Source: Croceivirga sp009797885
GTDB lineage: Bacteria; Bacteroidota; Bacteroidia; Flavobacteriales; Flavobacteriaceae
NCBI GenBank assembly: GCA_045866215.1
Contig: AP035880.1
Span: 1,922,001 to 1,986,000, forward strand
Reading direction: 5' to 3'
Length of the DNA stretch: 64,000 nucleotides
This document shows, one piece after another, positions 44,106 to 52,521 of this stretch; position 1 is the stretch's first letter; each line of letters starts with the position of its first letter. The notes below the pieces were generated by a model. The model had not been told where the DNA came from. It made no database searches and was given only the letters and a program-made list of their open reading frames with translations. Both the position numbers and the translations under genes were made by a program.

Positions 44106-45515
44106 TTAGTTTGAAGTTGTTGGACAAACGAAGTCCGTAGTTTTGATTCCCGCTTTTTTAATGGCTCCAAATCCCCCTGCAACATCCACCAAATTATGGA
44201 TACCACGACTCTTGAGGATGGAGGCCGCTATCATACTTCTGTAGCCTCCGGCACAGTGTACGTAGAAGGTGTCCTTTGCCGGAAACGCCGCCAAGTGGTC
44301 GTTCAAAAAATCGAGGGGCGTTAAGTGGGCATCTTCCAGATGTTCTGCATTGTATTCCGTTTCCTTTCTAACGTCAAAGATGGGTGCCTTTGCTTCAACA
44401 TGGGCTTTAAAGGTTTCCGCATCCATGCTTGTTACGCTATCCGTATCTTTACCGGCCGCTATCCAAGCCTCCAGACCCCCTTTTAAAAATCCTATGGTAC
44501 CATCAAAACCAACCCTGGACAGTCGAGTTATGGTTTCTTCTTCCTTGCCTTCGGGGGTAATCAACAAAATAGGCTGTTTTACATCGGCAATCAAAGCGCC
44601 CACCCAAGGGGCAAAACTCCCGCCCAAACCAATAAAAATGGATCTGGGGATATGTGCTTTGGCAAAATCATTTTGGTGGCGAACGTCCAACACCACGGCT
44701 CCGGTTTCGTTGGCCGCAGTTTCAAAAGCTTCCGGGGACAGCCCAACGGCTCCACGTTCGATAACGTCCTCAATATCATCATATCCTTCCTTATTCATTT
44801 TAACGTTCAACGGGAAGTACTGGGGTGGGGGCAATAGTCCGTCCGTAACCTCCTTCACAAACTCTTCCTTGGTCATATCGGCCCGTAGGGCATAGTTCAT
44901 TTGTTTCTGGTTCCCCAACGTATCCACCGTTTCCTTCATCATATTCTTACCACATGCAGAACCTGCACCGTGCGCAGGATATACGATGACATCATCTGCA
45001 AGGGGCATGATCTTGGTCCTAAGGCTATCGTATAAGGTGGCGGCCAGTTCTTCTTGGGTCATACTGGCTGCTTTTTGTGCCAAATCAGGGCGTCCCACAT
45101 CCCCCAGGAAAAGGGTATCCCCACTAAAAATGGCATGATCTTTCCCGTTTTCATCCCGCAACAAATAGGTAGTGCTCTCCATGGTATGTCCCGGGGTATG
45201 CAACGCTATGATCTTGAGCTTCCCCAAGGGAAACGCCTGACCATCTTCCGCAATAATGGCGTCAAAGGAGGGGTTGGCGCTGGGACCATATACTATTGGG
45301 GCCCCGGTTTCCCTGGAAAGGGTTACATGGCCACTCACAAAATCGGCATGAAAGTGGGTTTCAAAAATGTATTTGATCTTGGCCTTATCCCGTTTTGCGC
45401 GCTCAAGATACGGTTGTACCTCACGAAGGGGATCTATAATGGCCACCTCTCCCTCACTTTCAATATAATAGGCCCCTTGAGCCAAGCATCCGGTGTATAT
45501 CTGTTCTATGTTCAT
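44106..45515 (-). CDS. Persulfide dioxygenase-rhodanese fusion (CstB-like)
   Basis: A 469-residue fusion. N-terminal metallo-beta-lactamase domain (about 1-235): THFHADFVSGH (H54, H56, D58), HTPGH (H110), D133 and H182, as in ETHE1-type persulfide dioxygenases that convert glutathione or bacillithiol persulfide to sulfite. Then two rhodanese domains: the first (about 265-355) has no Cys (LLITPEGKEE at the loop), the second (about 370-465) carries C421 in VHCAGGYRSMIAA. This three-part layout is that of CstB. Likely oxidises persulfide to sulfite, which the sulfite oxidase then oxidises. Confidence 0.9.
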   Translation of the reverse strand: MNIEQIYTGCLAQGAYYIESEGEVAIIDPLREVQPYLERAKRDKAKIKYIFETHFHADFVSGHVTLSRETGAPIVYGPSANPSFDAIIAEDGQAFPLGKLKIIALHTPGHTMESTTYLLRDENGKDHAIFSGDTLFLGDVGRPDLAQKAASMTQEELAATLYDSLRTKIMPLADDVIVYPAHGAGSACGKNMMKETVDTLGNQKQMNYALRADMTKEEFVKEVTDGLLPPPQYFPLNVKMNKEGYDDIEDVIERGAVGLSPEAFETAANETGAVVLDVRHQNDFAKAHIPRSIFIGLGGSFAPWVGALIADVKQPILLITPEGKEEETITRLSRVGFDGTIGFLKGGLEAWIAAGKDTDSVTSMDAETFKAHVEAKAPIFDVRKETEYNAEHLEDAHLTPLDFLNDHLAAFPAKDTFYVHCAGGYRSMIAASILKSRGIHNLVDVAGGFGAIKKAGIKTTDFVCPTTSN

Positions 45516-45533
45516 CTCGCTAAAAATTTAATT

Positions 45534-45577
45534 CAAAATTAGGGGTAACCCCTTAAAAAGGAGGTAACTTTTGTCAC
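45534..45577 (-). promoter_or_regulatory. Operator plus -7 box of the persulfide dioxygenase operon
   Basis: GTGACAAAAGTTAC (45577-45564; one deviation in the distal arm), 22 nt, TAATTTTG (45541-45534), ending 18 nt before the ATG at 45515. Within the 22-nt spacer a second palindrome, AGGGGTAACCCCT (45541-45553), touches the -7 box. Confidence 0.65.
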
Positions 45578-45582
45578 ATAAA

Positions 45583-47307
45583 TTACAATTCTTTATGTTG
45601 GAGTGAAACTTTTTCCTGAATGGCGGTACGCTCCACTTTTTCCAAACTGTCCGCATAGGCCTCTGCCGTTCTCACATAGATGTTGTCCTGCCCTATTACG
45701 TCCACCAATCCGCTTTTTTTAAGGATGTCCCGTAGGGGACCAATGGCCCCGGCCAGTTTAAAGACAATGCCCCTATCACGCAATTGAACGATCAAGGTCT
45801 GTAATTGCTTTGCCGCGGTATCGTCCAGGTAATTTACAGGCTCGGCATTGAGAATGATATATTTTAATGCTTCGCCTTTTTTATCCACTTCCTTTAACAG
45901 GGCGGTTTTGAAATACTGCACATTGGCAAAAAACAATTGAGCATCAAAACGTATCATTAAAACCGCATCATGGACTTCCACCTCTTCACTAAAACGATCT
46001 ACATTCTTAAAATACTCCATTCCCTTTATTTTTCCAAGAACTGCAATATGGGGCTTGGAGATTCTATACACCAACAGGACCAAGGAGAACAATACCCCAA
46101 AAATGATGCCTTCGGATATCCCGATTAGAAGTGTGGTGAAAAAGGTAATTAGGAACAAAACAAATTCGTCCTTTTGCTGTTTGAGCAATTGCCTCGGGTA
46201 TTGCATGTCAATAAGGCTGTAGACCGCTACTAATATAATGGCTCCCAAAACGGACTTGGGCAAATAGTAAAAAAACGGGGTCAAGAACAGCAATGTTGCT
46301 CCAACTATGATGGCACTTATAATTGAGGCAAAACCTGTTTGGGCACCTTCTTCCACATTCACTGCGGTTCGTGACAAGCCTGCGTTTGTCGGAAAGGACT
46401 GAAAAAAGGAACCTACGAGATTGGAGAAGCCCAATGCCCTTAACTCCTGGTTTGGCTCCGTATGCTGGTCCTCGGATTGTTGCTCAACCGCTTTGGCTAT
46501 GGCCATGGCCTCTGCAAAAGCGATAAAAGCCAAAGCCAAAGCTGTGGGGAGGGCTATGACCAACTGTGACGTTGTAAACTTTGGCAGCACAAAGGCCGGC
46601 AATCCCTGGGGGACCGTACCCAGAATATGGACATCGGTTTCGTTTACCATAAAAAAATAGATGCCGATAATGGACAGGATGACCACCAGCATGGCAGCCG
46701 GAAGCTTACGGTTCAATTTTTTTAATCCCCAAATGACAAGAATGGCACCAATTCCAATGGAAAGGTCATAAAAATTGGTTTGTCCCAGGTTTTGGAGTAC
46801 CGCACTAAAAGTAGAAAAAGTGCCTATGGTTTCCAGTTCCAGACCAAAGAGGTATTTCAATTGGCTCACAGCAATGACCAGTGCCGCTGCCGAGGTAAAT
46901 CCATTGACCACTGGCCTGGAAAGAAAGTTGGCCAAAAACCCCATTCGGAAAAATCCCATGACCAGTTGCAAAACCCCGACCAACAATGCCAAAAAAAGGG
47001 CCATGGCAATGTAGTCCTCCATATTCGCCAGTTTCATGGCTGCCAAACTTGAGGCCACAATCAAGGAGTCCAAGGCCACAGGGCCAACGGCCAGTTTTCT
47101 GCTGGACCCCGTAAAGGCGTAAAGTAGGTTGGGGACCAGGGCAGCGTACAACCCGTACACCGGGGGCAGGCCGGCAATAAGGGCATAGGCCATTCCCTGT
47201 GGTATCAACATGACCCCTACCGTTATCCCCGCCGAAATATCCCCGGAAAGGTATGCCCTTTTATAATTGGGCAACCACTCCAATATTGGGAAATACCGTT
47301 TTAACAT
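45583..47307 (-). CDS. SulP family anion/sulfate permease with STAS domain
   Basis: A 574-residue transporter (from the ATG at 47307, MLKRYFPILEWLPNYKRAYL): about 12-14 helices with GITVGVMLIPQGMAYALIAG, GLPPVYGLYAALVP and SFPTNAGLSRTAVN, and a C-terminal STAS domain (about 430-545; DAQLFFANVQYFKTALLKEV, LNAEPVNYLDDTAAKQLQTL). SulP proteins move sulfate or other anions; in this locus sulfate or bicarbonate is plausible. The earlier ATG at 47325 lies upstream of the -7 box and is excluded by the promoter found. Translation may be leaderless (ATG 5 nt after the box). Confidence 0.9.
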   Translation of the reverse strand: MLKRYFPILEWLPNYKRAYLSGDISAGITVGVMLIPQGMAYALIAGLPPVYGLYAALVPNLLYAFTGSSRKLAVGPVALDSLIVASSLAAMKLANMEDYIAMALFLALLVGVLQLVMGFFRMGFLANFLSRPVVNGFTSAAALVIAVSQLKYLFGLELETIGTFSTFSAVLQNLGQTNFYDLSIGIGAILVIWGLKKLNRKLPAAMLVVILSIIGIYFFMVNETDVHILGTVPQGLPAFVLPKFTTSQLVIALPTALALAFIAFAEAMAIAKAVEQQSEDQHTEPNQELRALGFSNLVGSFFQSFPTNAGLSRTAVNVEEGAQTGFASIISAIIVGATLLFLTPFFYYLPKSVLGAIILVAVYSLIDMQYPRQLLKQQKDEFVLFLITFFTTLLIGISEGIIFGVLFSLVLLVYRISKPHIAVLGKIKGMEYFKNVDRFSEEVEVHDAVLMIRFDAQLFFANVQYFKTALLKEVDKKGEALKYIILNAEPVNYLDDTAAKQLQTLIVQLRDRGIVFKLAGAIGPLRDILKKSGLVDVIGQDNIYVRTAEAYADSLEKVERTAIQEKVSLQHKEL

Positions 47308-47312
47308 GGCCA

Positions 47313-47356
47313 CAAAGGTAACCACCTTTTACCGTTAGGTCAGTAACCTGGATGAC
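47313..47356 (-). promoter_or_regulatory. Operator plus -7 box of the SulP gene
   Basis: GTCATCCAGGTTAC (47356-47343): the promoter-proximal arm GTTAC is intact, the distal arm is degenerate. After 22 nt comes TACCTTTG (47320-47313). Same geometry as the other sites, so functional despite the weak outer arm. Confidence 0.55.
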
Positions 47357-47511
47357 ATAGACCTAAAATAGGTTATCCAACTGGGCGATACTTCCTAAGA
47401 CAGGGTAGCTACCAAAATGTTTTATTCATAGTGGACCAGGTCGATCGTGAACATTAAATTGGCAGCGGTATGCTGTTTCATGCAATTTTCCAGTGGCAAG
47501 TTCCATTGATC

Positions 47512-48645
47512 TCATTTTTTAAAGGTTTCCATCAGGGAAAGGCAAAGCTCGTCCACATTACGCCTAAAAGGATGGAAAGCGGAGACATTGGACAAGACGA
47601 TAATCCCTTGTTTGTTCTGGACATCCAATGCCATCGAAGATGAATACCCCCCGGTACCGCCATTATGCCAGAGCAATTCCTTGCCATTCTCCTGGTTTAA
47701 AATATGCCACCCCAGGCCAACTTTGAACTCATCGTTGGGGATGAAAGTAGGTCGTTGGGTCATGACAAGTTTTGTGTCTGTGGAATCGAACTGGGCATTT
47801 CCAAATTTTGCCAAGTCCACAACAGAAGAAAAAATGGCACCGGCACCGGTCAATGCATCAAAATCCCAATTGGATACTTCCCTTCCGTCAGGATCCAATC
47901 CCGGTACAAGTTTGCCACGAATTTTGGTACGGTCCGTCGTGGAGTGGAGCATTTCATATTCTGAAAAAACCTTGTCCCGAACGAATTCTTCATAAGGGGA
48001 ACCTGATAGTTTGGCAACCAGAAACCCCAAAAGTCCGGCCCCGAGATTTGAATACTCATATTCTGTCCCAGGTGGATGGTTCAACTTAAGGTCATTGACC
48101 AGGTATGCTTTCATTTTTTGATCGTCGTACGCCTTGTACGGATTGTCGGGATCTTCGAACAGGTCCAGATTGGAAGGCATCCGCGGTAGTCCAGAGGTAT
48201 GGTTCGCAAGTTGCTCTAAGGTGATTTCCTGTGCTGTCCCCAGCGTAAAACCTATGTGCTTTTGGACCGGATCTTCCAACCTGACCTGACCTTCCAGTAC
48301 CAGCGAAGTAAGGAGTGTTGAAGTGAAGACCTTGGTGATGGAACCGATTTCAAAAAGATGATTGCTGTTGGCAACCTCTTCGCTATGGCCATCGACCAAC
48401 CTTGCTCCAAAATAGTGTGTTTCCCCCTCATACAGAAACCCTAAGGAAAACTCGGTCCCCTCGGGAAAGGTCTGAAGCGTCTCCTGGACCAATTCCATTT
48501 GCCTTGCCGATACCGTAGGCCCTTTTTGTTTGTCCTGGGAGGGTTTACTTCCACCATCCACACAACCAACAAGCACAATCCCGAGTAAGGCAGTACAATA
48601 GTTCCTTATTTTTTGGAGGGACATTAGATCCATATTACTACTCAT
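47512..48645 (-). CDS. Lipoprotein serine hydrolase (class C beta-lactamase-like)
   Basis: A 377-residue lipoprotein (Cys28, IVLVGC). S102-x-x-K105 in FEIGSITKVFTS, Tyr-Ser-Asn in YEYSNLGAGLLGFL, and HNGGTGGYSSSMAL near the third motif, typical of class C/esterase-like serine hydrolases. Start at 48645, because its ATG overlaps the previous gene's TGA (48642-48644) by the ATGA pattern; a longer frame upstream is less likely. Translationally coupled to the lipoprotein at 48642. Confidence 0.85.
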   Translation of the reverse strand: MSSNMDLMSLQKIRNYCTALLGIVLVGCVDGGSKPSQDKQKGPTVSARQMELVQETLQTFPEGTEFSLGFLYEGETHYFGARLVDGHSEEVANSNHLFEIGSITKVFTSTLLTSLVLEGQVRLEDPVQKHIGFTLGTAQEITLEQLANHTSGLPRMPSNLDLFEDPDNPYKAYDDQKMKAYLVNDLKLNHPPGTEYEYSNLGAGLLGFLVAKLSGSPYEEFVRDKVFSEYEMLHSTTDRTKIRGKLVPGLDPDGREVSNWDFDALTGAGAIFSSVVDLAKFGNAQFDSTDTKLVMTQRPTFIPNDEFKVGLGWHILNQENGKELLWHNGGTGGYSSSMALDVQNKQGIIVLSNVSAFHPFRRNVDELCLSLMETFKK

Positions 48646-50006
48646 TCCAATGAAATCCCGTCCAAATGCGCCAGTTTGGCAATACATCCCCAATTGTATT
48701 TCTGACGGTTATCCCCGGACAGTACAAAGGTTAAATCATTGGTTCCCTTGCGCAAGTTCAATACGGTTTGTTCATCATCCACGAACACCCTTCCTTCCGT
48801 ACCCTTTTCAGGAGGTGGCCGAAAGTTCATTCCCCCATCGAACAGTACCTTGGAGTTCAATACGATTACCAAGTGATCGGCGTAATCAAAATTCAGGCTA
48901 ACCTCCTGATCGGAATCCGATAGCAGGGTACACGTGAGCACAACCGTTTTGTCCATATCATCATAAAATCGACTAATGTTGAGAAGCCCATCCGTATCGG
49001 CCTTTACAGTTTTGAAGCTATCCCTGGATTTAAGAAGGGAATCCACCTGTGCCACAAAATTCAAGGTGTCCATGACAAACATTTCAGACATTTGCCACGT
49101 GGTCAAATAGTTGGAGGGAATTCCCTCTTCAGTCCCCTGGTGTTTTGGTATATCGGACTCTTTGATTTCCTGAATGGAGACATCACTAAAATATACCTGG
49201 CCAAAAGTACTGAACAGGCTTATTCCCCCCGCCTTGGATTCACCTTTTAGGTTATCAACAACAAAGGTGGGAGTGCCCATATCCCCAACATAAACCGACA
49301 TTTTATCCTCAATGACCACTATTTTGGCAGGAATCCAGGTACGGATATCCAGGAACACAATGGAATCTTTCCGTTTTTCAAAAAGTAGCGCTTCATTGCG
49401 CTGTGGATCATAAATATAGGACATGGTTTCGTTGGGAAGATCAATGAACGATTCCTCGGAATACAAAATCCCTTCCTCCTCCAAGGCCTTTAAAAGCGTT
49501 TTCCCCACTTTTCCCTGAACCAGTTCCTCCTCCAGGGAAAGCGGCAAAGTGGCCACTTCCTTTCTTGGAAATACGGCATTCCCCTCATATTTGGGATAAT
49601 TATAGAGTTGCCAAGGCAAGCTTCCATTGTAAATGGGAATGTATTGCAACGCATCTTTTTTTCCGCTCATCATCATTCTTAGGTAGAGGTACTCATAGTT
49701 TTTCTTGTCCTGAATCCTAAAACCCAATCCTGGAACTTGGCCGTTACAATGGAACTCCAATTGGAAGTTTTTGAAGGTAGCACCTTTCAAATACGCCTTT
49801 TGATTGGATTCCAACAATAGGGCCTGCCTTCCCTGATGTTCCAAGATAGTTATGGTATCCATTGAACCGTCCGTATTTTCAATTTCCCAGTTGTTTTCCG
49901 TAAAGGCAAAATCCTGGACCGTACTGGTTTTTTTGTTTTCCTGGACACAGGATACTATGGGAATGCCCACAAGAAGAATCAGCAGGTTGTAAAGACTGTT
50001 TTTCAT
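48642..50006 (-). CDS. Large lipoprotein with LamG/DUF1080-like lectin domain
   Basis: A 454-residue lipoprotein from the ATG at 50006 (MKNSLYNLLILLVGIPIVSC, Cys20). The first 250 residues show a jelly-roll concanavalin-like pattern (FKNFQLEFHCNGQVPGLGFR, then QYIPIYNGSLPWQLYNYPKY and later DVSIQEIKESDI); after a helical part a further beta-sandwich with HLVIVLNSKVLFDGGMNF follows. Similar domains bind carbohydrates. It is the first gene of a two-gene unit with the serine hydrolase. Substrate unknown. Confidence 0.65.
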   Translation of the reverse strand: MKNSLYNLLILLVGIPIVSCVQENKKTSTVQDFAFTENNWEIENTDGSMDTITILEHQGRQALLLESNQKAYLKGATFKNFQLEFHCNGQVPGLGFRIQDKKNYEYLYLRMMMSGKKDALQYIPIYNGSLPWQLYNYPKYEGNAVFPRKEVATLPLSLEEELVQGKVGKTLLKALEEEGILYSEESFIDLPNETMSYIYDPQRNEALLFEKRKDSIVFLDIRTWIPAKIVVIEDKMSVYVGDMGTPTFVVDNLKGESKAGGISLFSTFGQVYFSDVSIQEIKESDIPKHQGTEEGIPSNYLTTWQMSEMFVMDTLNFVAQVDSLLKSRDSFKTVKADTDGLLNISRFYDDMDKTVVLTCTLLSDSDQEVSLNFDYADHLVIVLNSKVLFDGGMNFRPPPEKGTEGRVFVDDEQTVLNLRKGTNDLTFVLSGDNRQKYNWGCIAKLAHLDGISLE

Positions 50007-50048
50007 ATCAAGCACTTTTTTTGATTGGATCGATTTATGACATCCCAA

Positions 50049-50378
50049 TGTACAGTGACCAACTCCGTTTTTAGGCGTATTGACCGTTCATCTTCGTTCA
50101 AGTTTGTTCATGGTTGATACGGATATACCAATGGAAAAGTTTTAAGCATCTATGGAATCCTGTTCAACTGACAGGAAAAGTCCAGGTTAAGCGACCTTAA
50201 TCAAATCTGGGGGTTTAAGGCGGATGTAATCTATGTTGCTGAATTGAAATGTATTTCCAAAGACAGGATACCTGCTGTTTTACTTCACAACAAATAGGAA
50301 AAAACAAAAACCGATATTTGGTTGTCCCCTTTAATCTTTTTTTAGCGTATCAGGGACCAAAGTTTTAACCGTCCACGC
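50049..50378. other. 330-bp gap, no gene seen
   Basis: Between the lipoprotein start and the Crp/Fnr stop. No open frame with protein-like composition and no clear palindrome; the lipoprotein promoter is expected near the 50006 end. Confidence 0.5.
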
Positions 50379-51011
50379 TTATAAATCCAGGATTTCAATT
50401 GAGTTTCGATGCAATCTAATTTTACCCAAGTGCTCCAATTTCTTTAATAGCCGTGAAATGACCACACGGGCACTGTGCAGGTCATATGCAATTTCCTGAT
50501 GGGTATTCTGAATGGTGTTGGATTGATTGATCCGGGCTTTTTCCTTTAAATATTCGATAAGTCTTTGGTCCATATTCATAAAGGCAATGCTATCTATGGT
50601 GGACAACATTTCATTCAGTCGGTTGTGGTAACTTTCAAAGACAAAATTCCGCCAGGAACGGTATTGTGAAATCCACTCCTCCATTTTCCGGACCGGGACT
50701 ATGATCAGGGAAACATCAGTTTCCGCTATGGCCCGTATTTCACTTTGGGTATCCCCCAAACAACAGGCCATCGTCATACTGCAGGTGTCCCCCCGCTCCA
50801 AATAATAGAGCAAGAGTTCGTCCCCATCCTCATCTTCCCGCAAAATCTTGATGACACCGGAAATCAAAAGCGGCATTCCCTTGATGTATTCCCCAATTTC
50901 CATGATCTTTTCCCCTTCCTGGAATTCCCTATAGATGCCAAGCGCCTCAATTTCCTTTAACAACTGGGGTTCAAAGATGTTTTCAAAACTCGATTTTAAA
51001 TCCAATTCCAT
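50379..51011 (-). CDS. Crp/Fnr-family transcriptional regulator with cysteine cluster
   Basis: A 210-residue regulator: cyclic-nucleotide-type sensor fold (about 15-125; FQEGEKIMEIGEYIKGMPLL, IKILREDEDGDELLLYYLER) and a C-terminal HTH (THQEIAYDLHSARVVISRLL with recognition helix SARVVISR). There is no cNMP-binding Arg-Ser/Thr pair in the beta-roll; instead Cys77, Cys83 and Cys84 lie in GDTCSMTMACCLGD, suggesting thiol or persulfide sensing. This type often neighbours rhodanese/YeeE genes in Bacteroidota. It is the best candidate regulator for the operators at 32.7, 33.5, 43.3, 45.6 and 47.3 kb. Confidence 0.9.
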   Translation of the reverse strand: MELDLKSSFENIFEPQLLKEIEALGIYREFQEGEKIMEIGEYIKGMPLLISGVIKILREDEDGDELLLYYLERGDTCSMTMACCLGDTQSEIRAIAETDVSLIIVPVRKMEEWISQYRSWRNFVFESYHNRLNEMLSTIDSIAFMNMDQRLIEYLKEKARINQSNTIQNTHQEIAYDLHSARVVISRLLKKLEHLGKIRLHRNSIEILDL

Positions 51012-51028
51012 CCCCTAAAAATAGGGGA
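51011..51028. promoter_or_regulatory. Palindrome at the start codon of the Crp/Fnr gene
   Basis: TCCCCTA-AAAA-TAGGGGA, perfect 7-bp arms. It begins at the first base of the start codon and covers the ribosome region of the minus-strand transcript, 45 bp from the divergent aldehyde dehydrogenase start. Could be an autoregulatory operator or an RNA hairpin; its sequence differs from the sulfur-regulon operator. Confidence 0.4.
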
Positions 51029-51073
51029 ATTCCCTTTATATTTATACCTATACTTCTTTTTAATCCACCTTTT

Positions 51074-52453
51074 ATGCCTTCCCCAATTTCTGAATTGTAC
51101 GCACAGCAACGGTCCTTTTTTTCCAGTGGAAAAAGCAAGGACATTGGCTATCGAAAAAAGGCCTTAAAAAAACTAAAGCAAGTAATCACACAAAAGGAAG
51201 ATGCCATATGTGATGCGCTTTATGCCGACTTTAAAAAGCCGAAATTTGAGGGTTTGGTTTCAGAGACCCAGTTCGTGCTCTCGGAACTGCAATACATACT
51301 GAACAATGTTTCGTTTTGGGCCAGGCCCAAAAGGGTATCGGGCAGTTTAAGCAGTTTTCCATCCAAAGATTGGATCCAATATGAGCCCTTTGGGACCATT
51401 CTGGTCATTTCTCCCTGGAACTATCCTTTTATGCTGGCCATTTCCCCACTTGTGGGTGCGGTTGCTGCAGGGAATACCGTGGTTTTGAAACCGTCGGAGT
51501 TAAGTCCGGCAACATCCAAGATCCTTTTGGAAATCATTGCAGAAGCTTTTGAACCGGGACACGTCACCGTAGTAGAGGGTGACGCGGAAGTCTCACAGGA
51601 ATTGTTGTCCCTTAAATGGGATTACCTCTTCTTTACGGGAAGTACCCGTGTTGGAAAGATCGTGTACAAAAGCGCCGCAGAACAGCTCACGCCCGTGACC
51701 TTGGAACTGGGTGGAAAAAATCCCTGTATTGTGGATGATAGTGCGTCCATTGCCGTTGCTGCAAGGCGTATTACATGGGGAAAATTGCTCAATGCAGGCC
51801 AGACCTGTTTGGCCCCGGATTACCTATTGGTACACCATTCGGTGAAGGAGAAACTGATTGCCGCCATTAAAAAATCGGTGCAACGGTTTTATGGAGAGGA
51901 TGTGCAATCCTCACCCCATTTGGCCAGAATTGCCACCAAGAAGCAATATGACCGATTAAAAAAAATGCTCACGGATGAAAACGTGATCTGGGGAGGGGAA
52001 TACAATGATAGGGACCGCTATATTGCCCCTACACTGGTGGATAGCCCCGCCCTGGACTCCGAACTCATGCAGGATGAAATCTTTGGCCCGATCCTCCCCA
52101 TTTATAGCTATACCACCCTGCAGGATTTGGAAGGCTTCATAAAAAGGTACGGGAAACCCCTGGCCCTTTATGTGTTTTCCAAACGGAAAAAGTTCCAGGA
52201 CCATCTGTTGGGCAACTATGCCTTTGGCGGTGGGGGTATTAATGATTGTGTCATTCATATCGCCAATAAAAGAATGCCCTTTGGTGGTGTGGGCAATTCG
52301 GGTTTTGGTGGATATCATGGGGAGCATTCCTTCTACCTTTTTTCCCATAAAAAGGCCATTGTCAAAAAACCCTTTTTGTTGGATTTGCCCATGCGTTATC
52401 CTCCCTACAAACTTTCCGATCGCATCACAAAGCGCATAAAACACCTTTTGTGA
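51074..52453 (+). CDS. Aldehyde dehydrogenase (NAD(P)+, class 3-like)
   Basis: A 459-residue ALDH: catalytic E211 in VTLELGGKNPCIVDD and C245 in NAGQTCLAPDYLLV, nucleotide-binding FTGSTRVGKIVYKSAAEQL, and WNYPFMLAISPLVGAVAAGN. Length and C-terminal tail (DRITKRIKHLL) resemble the class 3 fatty-aldehyde branch. Oxidises aldehydes to acids; substrate unknown. Divergent from the Crp regulator with 62 bp between starts, so both could share control. Confidence 0.9.
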   Translation: MPSPISELYAQQRSFFSSGKSKDIGYRKKALKKLKQVITQKEDAICDALYADFKKPKFEGLVSETQFVLSELQYILNNVSFWARPKRVSGSLSSFPSKDWIQYEPFGTILVISPWNYPFMLAISPLVGAVAAGNTVVLKPSELSPATSKILLEIIAEAFEPGHVTVVEGDAEVSQELLSLKWDYLFFTGSTRVGKIVYKSAAEQLTPVTLELGGKNPCIVDDSASIAVAARRITWGKLLNAGQTCLAPDYLLVHHSVKEKLIAAIKKSVQRFYGEDVQSSPHLARIATKKQYDRLKKMLTDENVIWGGEYNDRDRYIAPTLVDSPALDSELMQDEIFGPILPIYSYTTLQDLEGFIKRYGKPLALYVFSKRKKFQDHLLGNYAFGGGGINDCVIHIANKRMPFGGVGNSGFGGYHGEHSFYLFSHKKAIVKKPFLLDLPMRYPPYKLSDRITKRIKHLL

Positions 52454-52494
52454 TAATCTTTCCTTAAAATATGTTATGAATCGAATAAAAAATC

Positions 52495-52519
52495 TATTTT
52501 TGCAAGTGATTACTCACTT
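52495..52519 (+). promoter_or_regulatory. Promoter with TetR-type operator
   Basis: -7 box TATTTTTG (52495-52502) is followed 1 nt later by the palindrome AAGTGA-TTAC-TCACTT (52504-52519) over the expected transcription start, 2 nt before the TetR ATG at 52522. A degenerate copy lies before the SDR gene at 53065-53080. Confidence 0.6.
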
Positions 52520-52521
52520 TT

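Noticed and set aside
44269..44895. 208-codon plus-strand frame
   Set aside because: Antisense to the persulfide dioxygenase gene, whose motifs are intact.
47343..47356. Dismissing the SulP operator because its outer arm is degenerate
   Set aside because: The inner arm and 22-nt spacing to TACCTTTG are exact, so I kept the site.
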